The notes: generated from the sequence alone by a model not told the origin. DNA of 64,000 bases from Brevibacillus reuszeri (GCF_002897295.1 NZ_BEXF01000006.1:248001-312000); one strand, 5' to 3'. Positions 16,575 to 26,554 are shown, counted from the first letter of the stretch. A program made the numbers and translations.

Positions 16575-17648
16575 TTGAGGAAATGGAAATGGAGCTACGT
16601 TCTCCCCATACTTCTGATTCTTCTTCTCAGTGCAAGCCAAACATTCAAACCAACACAGCCTGAGCCAAAATCTTTTAAGCTTGACCAAGCACAGGGAAAT
16701 AGAGGTACACCCGAGCGAATTGTTATGGGCTGGAATGCTTTTGGAACGACGGAAACCTATATCGAGCAAAATCGTGCTTCACCAAATTTGAATGTAGTAT
16801 CTCCCCGGTGGTTATCGCTGGATTCAGAGCATCTTGTCACAGGGGAAGTAGATCCAGCGTATGTAGAGTGGGCACACCAATCGGGCAAACAGGTTTGGGC
16901 TTTTTTTGGAAATAAATTTGACGCTGAGCTGACCGATCAGGTACTAAGTGAGCGGAACAATCATGTGAAAATAGCTGAGAAGCTGGAAAAAATACTCACA
17001 GAAAATAAAATAGACGGGATAAACGTCGACTTCGAAAATATCAATATGAAGAATAAAAATGACTTCGTGGCGTTTGTTCGCCAACTAAAACAGTCACTTT
17101 CCCCACACGGAATTGTCGTTTCCATCGATATCACGCGTGAAAATCCAGATCCATTCTGGTCAGGCAGCTATGATCGTGCACAGCTTGGCAAGATTGCGGA
17201 CTATATCATCATGATGGGGTACGATGAGGATTTAGGTGGTGGGGAAAAAATAGGTTCTGTCGCGTCATTGCCATGGGTAGAGGAAGGAATCCAGCTGTTA
17301 ATCAAAGAGGTGTCACCCTCAAAGATCATCTTGGCTGTTCCCTTTTATACGAGAGAATGGGTTACGAATTTGAAAACGAAAAAGGAAACGCGGTACGACC
17401 GAACTATGATTGAGGTCGATGAAATCATCCAAGACAAACAGTTGCAAAAGAAATGGGACAAAAACGTCAAACAAAATTACGTTGAGTTCGTCGAAAACGA
17501 TGAAAAGCATCAAATTTGGCTCGAAGACAAAGATTCCTTGCAGCAAAGAGTAGATCTTGTGAATAAATACGACTTAAAAGGGACAGCAGCCTGGTTCATT
17601 GGGCAAGAAACTCCGGAGATATGGCCGGTTTTCCATACCAGTCCATAA
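16575..17648 (+). CDS. Glycoside hydrolase family 18 protein
   Basis: A 357-residue secreted or membrane-anchored enzyme. A basic N-terminus and hydrophobic helix (residues 8-21) act as signal or anchor. The TIM-barrel motif D-G-I-N-V-D-F-E ends at Glu154, the catalytic acid of GH18, and I-M-M-G-Y-D-E-D and a late W-F-I-G follow as in YaaH/YdhD-type proteins. Those relatives cleave spore cortex or wall glycans; this one lacks LysM domains. The start is TTG after AAAGGAAA. A strong terminator follows. Confidence 0.88.
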   Translation: MRKWKWSYVLPILLILLLSASQTFKPTQPEPKSFKLDQAQGNRGTPERIVMGWNAFGTTETYIEQNRASPNLNVVSPRWLSLDSEHLVTGEVDPAYVEWAHQSGKQVWAFFGNKFDAELTDQVLSERNNHVKIAEKLEKILTENKIDGINVDFENINMKNKNDFVAFVRQLKQSLSPHGIVVSIDITRENPDPFWSGSYDRAQLGKIADYIIMMGYDEDLGGGEKIGSVASLPWVEEGIQLLIKEVSPSKIILAVPFYTREWVTNLKTKKETRYDRTMIEVDEIIQDKQLQKKWDKNVKQNYVEFVENDEKHQIWLEDKDSLQQRVDLVNKYDLKGTAAWFIGQETPEIWPVFHTSP

Positions 17649-17687
17649 ATGATGATAAAAAAACCTCTATGAGGCATGCCCGCCGAG

Positions 17688-17726
17688 AACCGCCCTTTTT
17701 GTAAAGGATCAAGGGCGGTTTTTTTA
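17688..17726. terminator. Bidirectional terminator
   Basis: AACCGCCCTT (17688-17697) and AAGGGCGGTT (17711-17720) with a 13-base loop and a T-run, between the convergent GH18 and sigma-54 activator genes. Confidence 0.9.
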
Positions 17727-17735
17727 TGTGGAAAG

Positions 17736-19139
17736 CTATTTTGCGTCGCGCTTTTTGCGAACAAGCGTAGAGATGTTTACTTTCAGCAGGTCGGCACATT
17801 CCTGCATCGTTTTGGTCTGAGCGAGCATTCGATGAATGTACTCCTTTTCAAAGCGTTGTACAGCTTCTTTTAACGGTATAGGGGCATCGAATTGCTCGAT
17901 GTTTACTGGAAGCGAGGCTTTATTGGAGCTTTGGATGGAGGCAGGCAGCTGATCCACCTTTATTTTTCCGTTTTCACACATATGGTAGGTGCGTTCTACC
18001 ACGTTTTTCAATTCTCGTATGTTTCCCGGCCAATCATAGTGGGTTAATGTTTCCAATGCTTCGGGATCAATTCGTTTTTCCTGTTCGTATTTTTGCTCCA
18101 TCTTTTTCAGGTAGTAGAAGACTAGAGCAGGAATGTCCTCACGCCTTTCTCGCAGTGGCGGAATCGTGATAGACAGAACGTTTAACCGATAATACAAATC
18201 CTGGCGGAATCGTTTTTGCTCCACCATCGCTTCGAGATTACTATTGGTCGCAGCAATAATTCGCATTTGCACACGTCGGACATTTTTGCCGCCCAGTCTG
18301 CGGATTTTTCCATCCTGTAGCACATTCAACAGCTTGACCTGAAGTGGGTAAGGCAGGTCGCCGATTTCATCGAGGAATATCGTCCCTTTGTCAGCTAGCT
18401 CAAATAAACCCTCCTTGGCATGGTTTGCCCCTGTAAAAGCTCCTTTTTCATACCCGAACAATTCGGATTCAAGTAAATGATCGGGGATTGCCCCACAGTT
18501 GATTTTGACAAGCTCACCGCCTAGACCACTCTGGTTATGGATGTAGTTGGCGAGGACATCCTTTCCGACACCTGACTCGCCTAAAAGCAGCAAGGGGGAG
18601 TCGTTCTTGGCAAAGCGTTGGGCCAAAGAAACGATCCGATGCATGATGCCACTGCGATAGACGAGCTGTTCATTTGAATCGCTGCCATTTTGGATTTGCT
18701 CTAACGCCTTCTGAAACTCCACATTAATCTGGCGCGTTTCTTCGAGTTCTTGCTGCAGCTGATTTAATTCCGTAATATCCCTGACATTGCCCACGACATA
18801 CAGCAGCTTCCCGTTTTCATCCAGTACAGGTGTAGCGGTATTGATCGTTTTGCGTCCATTTCCGTATTCAATCGCGGTGCTGTAAATCTTTTTTGTTTGG
18901 ATCGCTTTGACTGCAGAGGAATCAGAGACAATTTCCATATCTAGCTGTTGAATGAAGCTGTAATGATCCAAGATATCTGCCGAAACACCAGTCAGCTGCA
19001 AATAAGCTTGATTATAAAGAAGTACATACCCGTTTCGGTCACATATGGCTAAACCGTCGTGGGACGTATTGAAGATGGTGGAAATGAGACCGAGTAGCTC
19101 GTTCTTATCATTGGTTTGGAAGTACTGGGTTTTATGCAA
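17736..19139 (-). CDS. Sigma-54-dependent transcriptional activator (PAS-AAA-HTH)
   Basis: A 467-residue enhancer-binding protein. An N-terminal PAS domain (about residues 12-125) is followed by a short coiled linker, a central AAA+ domain (about 160-385) with Walker A G-E-S-G-V-G-K-D, the sigma-54-contacting G-A-F-T-G-A, and Walker B L-D-E-I-G, and a Fis-type helix-turn-helix at the C-terminus. It resembles BkdR/AcoR/RocR-type regulators. The start is TTG, 6 bases after AGGAGGGG. It is divergent from the 2-oxoacid dehydrogenase operon, which has a -24/-12 promoter and a palindromic site, so this protein is its activator. The PAS ligand is unknown. Confidence 0.95.
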   Translation of the reverse strand: MHKTQYFQTNDKNELLGLISTIFNTSHDGLAICDRNGYVLLYNQAYLQLTGVSADILDHYSFIQQLDMEIVSDSSAVKAIQTKKIYSTAIEYGNGRKTINTATPVLDENGKLLYVVGNVRDITELNQLQQELEETRQINVEFQKALEQIQNGSDSNEQLVYRSGIMHRIVSLAQRFAKNDSPLLLLGESGVGKDVLANYIHNQSGLGGELVKINCGAIPDHLLESELFGYEKGAFTGANHAKEGLFELADKGTIFLDEIGDLPYPLQVKLLNVLQDGKIRRLGGKNVRRVQMRIIAATNSNLEAMVEQKRFRQDLYYRLNVLSITIPPLRERREDIPALVFYYLKKMEQKYEQEKRIDPEALETLTHYDWPGNIRELKNVVERTYHMCENGKIKVDQLPASIQSSNKASLPVNIEQFDAPIPLKEAVQRFEKEYIHRMLAQTKTMQECADLLKVNISTLVRKKRDAK

Positions 19140-19232
19140 GCAGGTCCCCTCCTATTTACCCGAGAAAATACAGTTCACACATATTAGAAAGAAAGCGCGT
19201 ACATATGAAATAGTCAAAAATAATCATCCATG

Positions 19233-19253
19233 TGCAAATTTGCATATGCAAAT
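19233..19253. promoter_or_regulatory. Palindromic upstream activator site
   Basis: Two overlapping perfect palindromes: TGCAAATTTGCA (19233-19244) and ATTTGCATATGCAAAT (19238-19253), sharing TTTGCA half-sites. They lie about 58 bases upstream of the -24 element, a normal distance for binding of a sigma-54 activator. Confidence 0.65.
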
Positions 19254-19310
19254 ATGATAGTTTTTATCTCGAATCCTTGTACATCACTCAGCATTTGGCA
19301 AAAAACGAAT

Positions 19311-19326
19311 TGGCATACTTTTTGCT
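19311..19326 (+). promoter_or_regulatory. Sigma-54 (-24/-12) promoter
   Basis: TGGCATACTTTTTGCT, with GG at 19312-19313 and GC at 19324-19325 separated by ten bases, matching TGGCAC-N5-TTGCW. It precedes the E1-alpha start by about 70 bases. Confidence 0.93.
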
Positions 19327-19394
19327 CTATTCATTTTATATGATAACGGCCAAATATCATATGGTTTTCATTCCGTTGAAAGCGAGGGATTGTA

Positions 19395-20471
19395 ATGAGT
19401 GATTTGATGAATTTGTACCAAGTGCTGACTCCAGATGGAGAGCTCCTTGAAAATATAGGTGACAAGCTAAACGATGCGATGATTGTAAAAATGTATGAGA
19501 GTATGGTGCTGGTGCGCGCATTTGACCGTAAATCCGTACATCTGCAACGCCAAGGGAGGATGGGGACATATGCTCCCTTCGAAGGACAGGAAGCGGCTCA
19601 AATTGGAAGCGCTTTAGCATTGTCCCCTGGAGACTGGCTGTTTCCGACTTATCGGGACCATGCGGCGGCGATCGTTCACGGTCAGTCACTGTCTCGCGTC
19701 TTTTTATACTGGATGGGGCATATGGAAGGCAGCATTAGTCCGGAGGGAAAAAACATCATGCCGCCGTGTGTGCCGATTGCTACTCAGATGGTTCATGCTG
19801 TCGGTACGGCATGGGCAAGCAAGCTTAAGCAGGAGAAGCATGTCAGTCTCGCATTTTTCGGTGACGGAGCCAGCTCAGAGGGTGATTTCCATGAGGCGCT
19901 GAATTTTGCAGGTGTGTTTAAAACGCCTACGATCTTTTTGTGCCAAAACAACGGGTATGCGATCAGCGTTCCGTTAGCACAGCAGTCTGCATCCAAAACG
20001 ATTGCGCAGCGTGGAGCCGCTTATGACATTCCGGGAATTCGCGTAGACGGAAACGATGTTTTTGCGGTCTGGTTGACGATGAGAGCAGCCATCGAGCGAG
20101 GACTTGCTGGGCTTGGACCGACTCTGATAGAAGCAGTCACCCATCGCTACGGAGCACACACAACAGCAGATGATCCAACCAAATACCGAGATCAGCACAA
20201 TTTGGCAGAAGAGTGGAGAAGCAAGCGCGATCCGATTGATCGACTGCGCAAATATATGGAAAAACATGGTCTTTGGAATGAAATGAGGGAAGCAGCTTTG
20301 AACAAGCAGGTAGCTGAGCAAATCGATAAGGCACTAGTCGAGGCAGAAAGCTATCCAAAATCCAAACCGTCTGATATGTTCCAGCATGTCTACGCTGAAC
20401 CGACATGGATGATCAAAGAACAGGAAAAAGAGCTTCCGATGCCAAAAGGCGAGAGAGGGGTAACAGCATGA
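19395..20471 (+). CDS. 2-oxoacid dehydrogenase E1 component, alpha subunit
   Basis: A 358-residue thiamine-diphosphate enzyme subunit. The TPP-binding motif runs from G-D-G-A-S-S-E-G-D to C-Q-N-N-G-Y about 25 residues later, and the T-Y-R-D-H phosphorylation-loop region is present. With E1-beta it decarboxylates a 2-oxoacid and transfers the acyl group to E2. By length and the Y-A-P-F-E-G-Q-E-A-A segment it could be pyruvate, acetoin or branched-chain type. The sigma-54 control and linked PAS-type regulator favour branched-chain or acetoin catabolism over the housekeeping pyruvate complex. First gene of a four-gene operon. Confidence 0.93.
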   Translation: MSDLMNLYQVLTPDGELLENIGDKLNDAMIVKMYESMVLVRAFDRKSVHLQRQGRMGTYAPFEGQEAAQIGSALALSPGDWLFPTYRDHAAAIVHGQSLSRVFLYWMGHMEGSISPEGKNIMPPCVPIATQMVHAVGTAWASKLKQEKHVSLAFFGDGASSEGDFHEALNFAGVFKTPTIFLCQNNGYAISVPLAQQSASKTIAQRGAAYDIPGIRVDGNDVFAVWLTMRAAIERGLAGLGPTLIEAVTHRYGAHTTADDPTKYRDQHNLAEEWRSKRDPIDRLRKYMEKHGLWNEMREAALNKQVAEQIDKALVEAESYPKSKPSDMFQHVYAEPTWMIKEQEKELPMPKGERGVTA

Positions 20472-21451
20472 GCAGAAAACTCACGATCATTCAAGCAATA
20501 ACGGAAGCAATGGATCAAAAGCTGGCAGACGATCAGCGAGTCATGCTGCTCGGTGAGGATATCGGCCTCAATGGTGGCGTATTTCGTGCAACAGATGGCT
20601 TGCTCGAAAAGTATGGTCCTGAGCGGGTAGTCGATACCCCACTTGCAGAAGCAGGCATCATCGGTTCAGCTATCGGCCTCGGAATGAACGGAATGATTCC
20701 CATTGTAGAAATTCAGTTTCTTGCTTTTATTTACCCAGGATTTGAACAAATTGTCTCCCATGCAGCGCGGATGAGATATCGTACACGTGGTCAATACCAT
20801 GTTCCGATGGTGATTCGCACGCCATATGGTGCTGGTATTCGCGGTCCGGAGCTCCACTCAGAGAGTGTAGAAACCTTCTTTGCACACGTTCCAGGGCTGA
20901 AGGTAGTTGCTCCTAGCTCACCTTACGACGCCAAAGGACTGCTCATTTCTGCTATCGAGGACCCGGACCCTGTCATCTTTTTAGAGCCAACGAAAATCTA
21001 TCGTGCCTTTAAAGAAGAGGTACCAGAGGAAATGTATCGTGTACCAATCGGAAAAGCAAAGGTCGCTCGTGAAGGCAATGATTTATCCATCTTTGCTTGG
21101 GGAGCCATGGTTCGGGTTGCGGAGGATGCCGCGAAGCAGATTGAACGCGAGCGCGGCTGGTCATGTGAAGTTGTCGATTTGCGTACGATTTATCCGCTGG
21201 ATCGCGAGGCGATTGTGAAATCTGTGAAAAAGACAGGTCGCGCGCTCGTTGTTCATGAAGCGCATAAGACAGCAGGCATGGGTGCCGAAATTATCTCGAT
21301 TATTAACGATGAAGCATTGATCTATCTGAAAGCTCCCGTCAAACGGATCGCTGGTTTTGATGTACCCGTACCGCAATTTTCGATCGAGGACGATTATTTA
21401 CCGACGAGTGAACGAGTCAAACAAGGGATCGAACAAACCATTCAATTCTAG
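20468..21451 (+). CDS. 2-oxoacid dehydrogenase E1 component, beta subunit
   Basis: A 327-residue partner of the E1-alpha subunit. L-L-G-E-D-I-G near residue 28, P-L-A-E-A-G-I-I-G and E-I-Q-F are typical of the transketolase-like beta chain. The C-terminal domain has the D-L-R-T-I-Y-P-L-D motif and a V-H-E-A-H-K stretch. The start codon overlaps the E1-alpha stop (ATGA), so the two are translationally coupled, as expected for subunits of one heterotetramer. The frame is open further upstream, but the ATG at 20468 fits the family N-terminus. Confidence 0.94.
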   Translation: MSRKLTIIQAITEAMDQKLADDQRVMLLGEDIGLNGGVFRATDGLLEKYGPERVVDTPLAEAGIIGSAIGLGMNGMIPIVEIQFLAFIYPGFEQIVSHAARMRYRTRGQYHVPMVIRTPYGAGIRGPELHSESVETFFAHVPGLKVVAPSSPYDAKGLLISAIEDPDPVIFLEPTKIYRAFKEEVPEEMYRVPIGKAKVAREGNDLSIFAWGAMVRVAEDAAKQIERERGWSCEVVDLRTIYPLDREAIVKSVKKTGRALVVHEAHKTAGMGAEIISIINDEALIYLKAPVKRIAGFDVPVPQFSIEDDYLPTSERVKQGIEQTIQF

Positions 21452-21471
21452 CAAAAGGAGGTGCTTGTTCT

Positions 21472-22734
21472 ATGGTGGAGTTTAAACTGCCGGATGTCGG
21501 AGAAGGCATGCATGAAGGTGAAATATTGCGTGTCCTCGTCAAAACTGGCGAGTTTGTTCAAATGGATCAACCGATTTTAGAAGTCCAGACAGACAAGGTC
21601 AATGCGGAGCTGTCTGCGCCTGCATCAGGTGTCGTCACGGAGATTTTCTTTGCCGAAGGAGATACCGTTCATGTAGGAACGACACTTTTGACGATAGATA
21701 ATGGGACGAAAACAGAGGAGGCTCCACTTCCTAAAACTGAACAGACAAGAGCAGTTGAAGCAAAAGAGGTGAAAGAGCCCGTTTCTGCCAAATCCGCTAG
21801 CCAGGGAGTCAAGCGTGTCCTGGCAACTCCGTTTGTACGGCAAATGGCCCGTGAGATGAAAATCGATATCGAGCAGGTGCAGGGAACAGGCCCGATTGGA
21901 CGAGTAACAGAAGAAGATTTGCGCCGTTTTGCCCAAGTCCCTCATGCCAAACCGTCGAAGGAGAAAACCCTGGAACCGGCAATGCAGACTGTATCTTCGC
22001 CAGCGAAAGGCTCTTCCGCTTCCAGAGAGAAAATAGAAGAGCGAATCTTGCTCAAAGGTATCCGCAAAAAAATCGCTGAACAAATGGTGAAGTCTGTCTC
22101 TACGATTCCACATGTTACATCCGTTGACGAGTTTGAGATGGACGAACTGAAAGCGGTTCGTGAGCGATTGAAGCCATTCGCTGAGAAAAAAGGTGTCAAG
22201 CTGACGTTCCTGCCCTTTTTCATCAAGGCACTGGTGCTGGCGTTAAAAGAGTTCCCTATGCTCAATTCTTCTCTTGATGAAGAGACAAATGAAATCGTAC
22301 TCAAGCATTATTATCACATCGGTATTGCAACGGATACGCCACAAGGCCTGATCGTGCCCGTGATCAAGGATGTCGACCAAAAATCGATTTTCGAGCTTGC
22401 TGCCGAGATCAGCAGCTTGGCACAGCTAGCCCGGGATGGAAAGCTGAAGATGGAACAAATAACAGGCGGTACCTTTACGATCAGTAACGTGGGTGCGATC
22501 GGTGGTTTGCAGGCTACACCGATTATTAATCATCCGGAGGCGGCGATTTTGAGCCTTCATAAAATGGAGAAGCGTTGGGTGGTTCGGGAGGATGAAGGGG
22601 TAATTCGCTGGATGATGAATACATCTCTTTCCTTTGACCATCGGTTGATCGACGGAGTGACTGCTGTGAAATTTACCAACAGGATCAAGGAACTGATCGA
22701 GGAACCGAATCTGTTGTTCGCGGAGATGATATAG
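21472..22734 (+). CDS. Dihydrolipoamide acyltransferase (E2)
   Basis: A 420-residue core component of the complex. Residues 1-76 form a lipoyl domain with the lipoylated lysine in Q-T-D-K-V-N-A. A charged linker follows, then a peripheral subunit-binding domain around residues 122-155 (A-T-P-F-V-R-Q-M-A-R-E), a second linker, and the catalytic domain with D-H-R-L-I-D-G near the end. Lipoyl attachment will require a ligase encoded elsewhere. The ATG follows AAAGGAGGTG. Length and domain order are normal for single-lipoyl E2 proteins of Gram-positive bacteria. Confidence 0.95.
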   Translation: MVEFKLPDVGEGMHEGEILRVLVKTGEFVQMDQPILEVQTDKVNAELSAPASGVVTEIFFAEGDTVHVGTTLLTIDNGTKTEEAPLPKTEQTRAVEAKEVKEPVSAKSASQGVKRVLATPFVRQMAREMKIDIEQVQGTGPIGRVTEEDLRRFAQVPHAKPSKEKTLEPAMQTVSSPAKGSSASREKIEERILLKGIRKKIAEQMVKSVSTIPHVTSVDEFEMDELKAVRERLKPFAEKKGVKLTFLPFFIKALVLALKEFPMLNSSLDEETNEIVLKHYYHIGIATDTPQGLIVPVIKDVDQKSIFELAAEISSLAQLARDGKLKMEQITGGTFTISNVGAIGGLQATPIINHPEAAILSLHKMEKRWVVREDEGVIRWMMNTSLSFDHRLIDGVTAVKFTNRIKELIEEPNLLFAEMI

Positions 22735-24162
22735 ATGGTAGTCGGTGAAGTAGCGGTAGAAACAGACGTAGTCGTGATTGGCGGAGGACCTGGGGGCTAT
22801 GCGGCAGCGATTCGACTCGGGCAGCTCGGTAAATCGGTCGTTCTGATCGAAAAAGCAGAGCTAGGGGGAGTCTGTCTGAATAAAGGCTGCATTCCCTCAA
22901 AAGCATTGATCCATGCTGCTGGTGAATACCACAAGCTCTCTCATGTCTCGAAAATGGGGATTCGCTTGCCACAGGGTGAGTCCTCGTTTCACATGAGCGA
23001 ATGGCAAGGGTGGAAATCGTCAATCATCTCCCAGTTAAACAAGGGTGTCAGCCATCTTTGTGAGGCAAATGGTGTAACCGTCGTGAAAGGAGCGGCAACC
23101 TTTTTATCGGATGATCGGATCGGTGTCGAGACTGGTCATGATTTTGAAACCTTTAAATTTGAAAATGCGATCATAGCCACTGGTTCACGGCCATTTCTCC
23201 CTGGCTTTCTTGAACGGGACGGAACCCACATTCTTGACTCTACTGATCTATTGCAGCTCACAGAAGTTCCTGAGAAGCTAGCGATCATCGGTGGGGGTTA
23301 CATCGGTATGGAAATGGGTATGGCGCTTTCCAAGCTTGGAGCAAAAGTAACGGTTATTGAAGCTGCTGAGCGGATTCTGCCCCAAATCGGTGCAGCTTTC
23401 TCGCAAGAAATTCAAAAACAGGCAAAAAAGCTCGGAATGACGATAAAAACCTCTACGAAAGTGGAGACAGCTACTGTTGTCGATGGACATGTGGAGCTTC
23501 GGCTAAATTCGGAAAAAGACGGAGAAGAGCTGCTCATTCAAGACAAAGTCCTCGTCACAATTGGACGTAAGCCAAACACAGAAAAGATGGGACTATCCCA
23601 AGCAGACGTTCATGTAGATGAGCGAGGCTACATCCCTGTTGATCAGTCGTGCCGTACCAATCGCCCTCATATATACGCAATTGGTGACGTGACTCCTGGA
23701 ATGGCGCTTGCACATCGCGCTGCAAAGCAAGGTATAGTGGCAGCAGAAGTGATCTCAGGCTTGCCAAGTGCGAACGATTCCGATCTGGTACCATATGTCA
23801 TCTTTACCGAACCGCAAATAGCAGGAGTCGGGTTGACAAAGGAAGAGGCCGATCAGCTTGGATATCACGTCAAGTCTGCTGCTTTTCCATACGCGGCAAA
23901 TGGCAGGGCACTGGCAACCGATCAGGGAAGCGGCTTCGCGGAGGTAGTTGTAGATGCAGAGAGCCATCTCCTATTGGGAATGCACGTCGTTGGAGCGGAA
24001 GCCTCGAATTTGATCGGAGAAGGAGTACTCGCTCTGGAAATGTCCGCTCGGGCGGAGGATTTATCGATGACGATGCACGCTCATCCTACGTTGAGTGAAG
24101 TGTGGATGGAGGCTGCAGCAAGTGTACTCGGACATGCCATTCATGTGGTTAACAAGAAGTAA
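22735..24162 (+). CDS. lpd: Dihydrolipoyl dehydrogenase (E3)
   Basis: A 475-residue FAD-dependent disulfide oxidoreductase that reoxidises the lipoyl group of E2 with NAD+. It has the FAD motif G-G-G-P-G-G-Y, the redox pair in G-G-V-C-L-N-K-G-C, the NAD motif G-G-G-Y-I-G-M-E near residue 185, and the C-terminal H-A-H-P-T-L-S-E-V catalytic histidine/glutamate. It starts directly at the base after the E2 stop. Last gene of the operon, followed by a branched terminator. A dedicated E3 shows the operon encodes a self-sufficient complex. Confidence 0.95.
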   Translation: MVVGEVAVETDVVVIGGGPGGYAAAIRLGQLGKSVVLIEKAELGGVCLNKGCIPSKALIHAAGEYHKLSHVSKMGIRLPQGESSFHMSEWQGWKSSIISQLNKGVSHLCEANGVTVVKGAATFLSDDRIGVETGHDFETFKFENAIIATGSRPFLPGFLERDGTHILDSTDLLQLTEVPEKLAIIGGGYIGMEMGMALSKLGAKVTVIEAAERILPQIGAAFSQEIQKQAKKLGMTIKTSTKVETATVVDGHVELRLNSEKDGEELLIQDKVLVTIGRKPNTEKMGLSQADVHVDERGYIPVDQSCRTNRPHIYAIGDVTPGMALAHRAAKQGIVAAEVISGLPSANDSDLVPYVIFTEPQIAGVGLTKEEADQLGYHVKSAAFPYAANGRALATDQGSGFAEVVVDAESHLLLGMHVVGAEASNLIGEGVLALEMSARAEDLSMTMHAHPTLSEVWMEAAASVLGHAIHVVNKK

Positions 24163-24185
24163 TTAACAGGATGCCTAGAGGCAAG

Positions 24186-24244
24186 ACCTCAGTGAATCAG
24201 CTCGACTTTGCAAAAAGTGAGCTGAAGGAGCTGGGGTTTTTTTA
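24186..24244 (+). terminator. Branched intrinsic terminator of the E1-E2-E3 operon
   Basis: An outer stem ACCTCAG / CTGGGGT encloses an inner hairpin CAGCTC / GAGCTG and ends in a run of seven or more T. Confidence 0.8.
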
Positions 24245-24415
24245 TGATGATCCATGAGACTTTTCAAGCGCTTTAGCAAAGCACAGAATAACCGAACAAA
24301 AGGACAACCGAATTAAAGGATAAACGCGTCAGCGTGTGCATTTGCACAGAATACATGTGGATAGTACTATCAGATTATTCCAATAAAGAGAACGCTTTCA
24401 GGAGTGAACGAAAAC

Positions 24416-24640
24416 ATGGGGAACAAGGTTCGTTTTTGTCCTTGCAATCAGCTTACGAGCGCTTCAGAGCTAAAGGTAAAATTGAGAGAAATGCCAGATA
24501 CCGAAGTAGAAGATCATAGATGCTTGAACTATTGTGGACAATGCCTGGTAGAGGCTTTTGCAGTGGTAAATGGGAAAAATATTAGAGGGTGTTCGGACGA
24601 TGACCTGATGAAAAACATTTGTCACTATCTGGGAGAGTAG
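24416..24640 (+). CDS. DUF1450 family protein (YuzB-like)
   Basis: A 74-residue protein with the spacing of conserved cysteines seen in DUF1450: F-C-P-C near the N-terminus and C-L-N-Y-C-G-Q-C in the centre, then F-A-V-V-N-G. The function is unknown; the cysteines suggest metal or iron-sulfur binding. The ATG at 24416 is 11 bases from AGGAG. It stands alone between the dehydrogenase operon and fumarylacetoacetase. Confidence 0.85.
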   Translation: MGNKVRFCPCNQLTSASELKVKLREMPDTEVEDHRCLNYCGQCLVEAFAVVNGKNIRGCSDDDLMKNICHYLGE

Positions 24641-24797
24641 GTCACACACAGGGATTGGTGCCTGCATGACGAATAGGATTGGATAGGATAGGAGGACTGT
24701 CCCCACAATGAATTCTCTCTGCTCCCGATTTTTATTAGTTCTTTTGACGACTAGTCAGCTATTCTGATTCAAGATGTGCATCCGAGGAGGAGAAACC

Positions 24798-26060
24798 GTG
24801 ATCCGTTCCTTTATAGAAGTTAGCCCAGATTCCCATTTTCCTATTCAGAATCTTCCGTACGGTGTCTTTCGTCCCAAAAAAGGCGGCGGGAGCAGAGTCG
24901 GTGTTGCGATTGGTGAATTCATCCTCGATTTATCTGTGATCGATGATGCTGGACTGTTTGTCGGAACGACTGTAAGTGGCAAAGAGATTTTCAACCAGCC
25001 TTCTTTAAATGCGTTTATGGCGCTTGGAAAAGAGTCTTGGGCAGAGGTTCGCACGAGTATCCAGCGATTGCTCAGTGCTGAAGTGCCCTCTCTGCGGGAT
25101 CGTCCTGTGCTTCGAGATGCTGCGCTGCTGCGACAAGCAGATGTCCAGATGCAGCTGCCCGCACAAATTGGTGATTACACGGATTTTTATGCGTCCAAAG
25201 AACACGCAACCAACGTCGGAATCATGTTTCGTGGTAAGGAAAATGCCTTGATGCCAAACTGGCTGCACTTGCCTGTTGGCTATCACGGAAGGGCCAGCTC
25301 TATCGTGGTAAGTGGAACGGATGTGCATCGGCCAAAAGGACAAATGAAAGCACCAGATGAGGCCACTCCTTATTTCGGACCCAGCCGTCAGCTCGATTTT
25401 GAATTAGAGATGGGTTGGTTTATTGGACCTGGCAATGAGAGAGGTGAAGCGGTCACAGTTGAACAGGCAGAGGATCATATTTTTGGCCTTGTTCTCGTCA
25501 ACGACTGGAGTGCGCGAGATATTCAGTCGTGGGAGTACCAACCTCTCGGGCCGTTCTTGGCGAAAAACTTTGCTACGTCCATCTCGCCTTGGGTCGTCCC
25601 TATGGCAGCATTGGAGCCGTTTCGTGTGGCAGGTCCAAAGCAACAGCCGGAGCCGCTTCCTTATTTGCGAGCACAAGACAAAGCCTCCTTTGATATTCGA
25701 CTAGAGGTGCATTTGCGAGGGGCAGGTATGGCAGATCCAGAGCGTATTGCGACAAGTAATTTCCGACATCTGTATTGGAGCATGGCACAGCAGATTGCAC
25801 ATCATACCGTGACCGGATGCAATTTGCGGCCGGGAGACTTATTGGCGTCGGGAACGATCAGTGGCCCGGAAAAAGACAACAGGGGCTGTCTTTTGGAGCT
25901 CGCCTGGAGAGGAACAGAGCCAATTGAGCTTGGAAGTGGCGAGAAAAGGGTATGGCTAGAGGATGGTGACCAGCTTACTCTGACAGGGTGGTGTCAGGGG
26001 GATGGCTATCGGATTGGTTTTGGTGAGGTAACTGGCCGTATTTTGCCTGCTTTTGAGTGA
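24798..26060 (+). CDS. fahA: Fumarylacetoacetase
   Basis: A 420-residue enzyme for the last step of tyrosine/homogentisate breakdown, splitting fumarylacetoacetate to fumarate and acetoacetate. Family features: [13 protein letters not shown] near the start of the catalytic domain, P-x-x-Y-H-G-R, F-E-L-E-M metal ligands, N-D-W-S-A-R-D and G-T-I-S-G-P. Length fits FAH. The start is GTG after GAGGAG. No other homogentisate-pathway gene is adjacent in this window, which is unusual because fahA often sits next to hmgA or hppD. Confidence 0.94.
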   Translation: MIRSFIEVSPDSHFPIQNLPYGVFRPKKGGGSRVGVAIGEFILDLSVIDDAGLFVGTTVSGKEIFNQPSLNAFMALGKESWAEVRTSIQRLLSAEVPSLRDRPVLRDAALLRQADVQMQLPAQIGDYTDFYASKEHATNVGIMFRGKENALMPNWLHLPVGYHGRASSIVVSGTDVHRPKGQMKAPDEATPYFGPSRQLDFELEMGWFIGPGNERGEAVTVEQAEDHIFGLVLVNDWSARDIQSWEYQPLGPFLAKNFATSISPWVVPMAALEPFRVAGPKQQPEPLPYLRAQDKASFDIRLEVHLRGAGMADPERIATSNFRHLYWSMAQQIAHHTVTGCNLRPGDLLASGTISGPEKDNRGCLLELAWRGTEPIELGSGEKRVWLEDGDQLTLTGWCQGDGYRIGFGEVTGRILPAFE

Positions 26061-26081
26061 ATGATAGTACGAAAGCTGAAC

Positions 26082-26114
26082 AAAAGAGGGTATCCGCACT
26101 GGATGCCCTCTTTT
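26082..26114. terminator. Bidirectional terminator
   Basis: AAAAGAGGG-TATCC / GGAT-G-CCCTCTTTT between the convergent fahA and VOC genes. Confidence 0.88.
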
Positions 26115-26119
26115 GCCTG

Positions 26120-26554
26120 TTACATCTGATCGCCGCACTCGCCCGGCTCGTAGTTAAACTGCCATTCGATCCCGAATTTATCGATTAAACTGCCGTAGCA
26201 TTTACTCCAGAAGGTTTCCTGCAGCTCTAACCGCACTTGAGCGCCTTCTTTTAACTTATGGAAGTAGGATTCGATTTCTTCACGATTTGCACTGACCATC
26301 GCGAGGCTGAAATTGTTTCCTGCTTGATAAGGCAGGCCTGGAAACGCGTCGGAAAACATGACAGGACTTCCATTGATCATTAGACGTGTGTGCATGACAA
26401 GGTTCTTCGCTTCCTCGGGAAGTGCAAAATTCGGATCGGGTGGTGTATCCCCGAACGTCATCATTTGCGGGATATCTTGACCAAAAACATTGGCGTAATA
26501 CTCTACCGCTTCCCGACAATTCCCGTTAAAGCTTAGATATACATTTATTGCCAT
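26120..26554 (-). CDS. VOC/PhnB-like protein
   Basis: A 144-residue glyoxalase-fold (VOC) protein. The N-terminal L-S-F-N-G-N-C-R-E-A-V-E-Y-Y is typical of PhnB-like/3-demethylubiquinone-methyltransferase-like proteins, and the C-terminal half contains the repeated fold with F-G-I-E-W-Q-F-N. No specific reaction can be assigned. The ATG at 26554 is used because AAAGGA is then 8 bases upstream; the ATG at 26563 is too close to that site. Confidence 0.85.
   Translation of the reverse strand: MAINVYLSFNGNCREAVEYYANVFGQDIPQMMTFGDTPPDPNFALPEEAKNLVMHTRLMINGSPVMFSDAFPGLPYQAGNNFSLAMVSANREEIESYFHKLKEGAQVRLELQETFWSKCYGSLIDKFGIEWQFNYEPGECGDQM

Noticed and set aside
24709..24768. A 19-codon leader peptide before fahA
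   Set aside because: A ribosome-binding-like GGAGG is present but far from the ATG, and there is no attenuator hairpin or regulatory amino-acid run.
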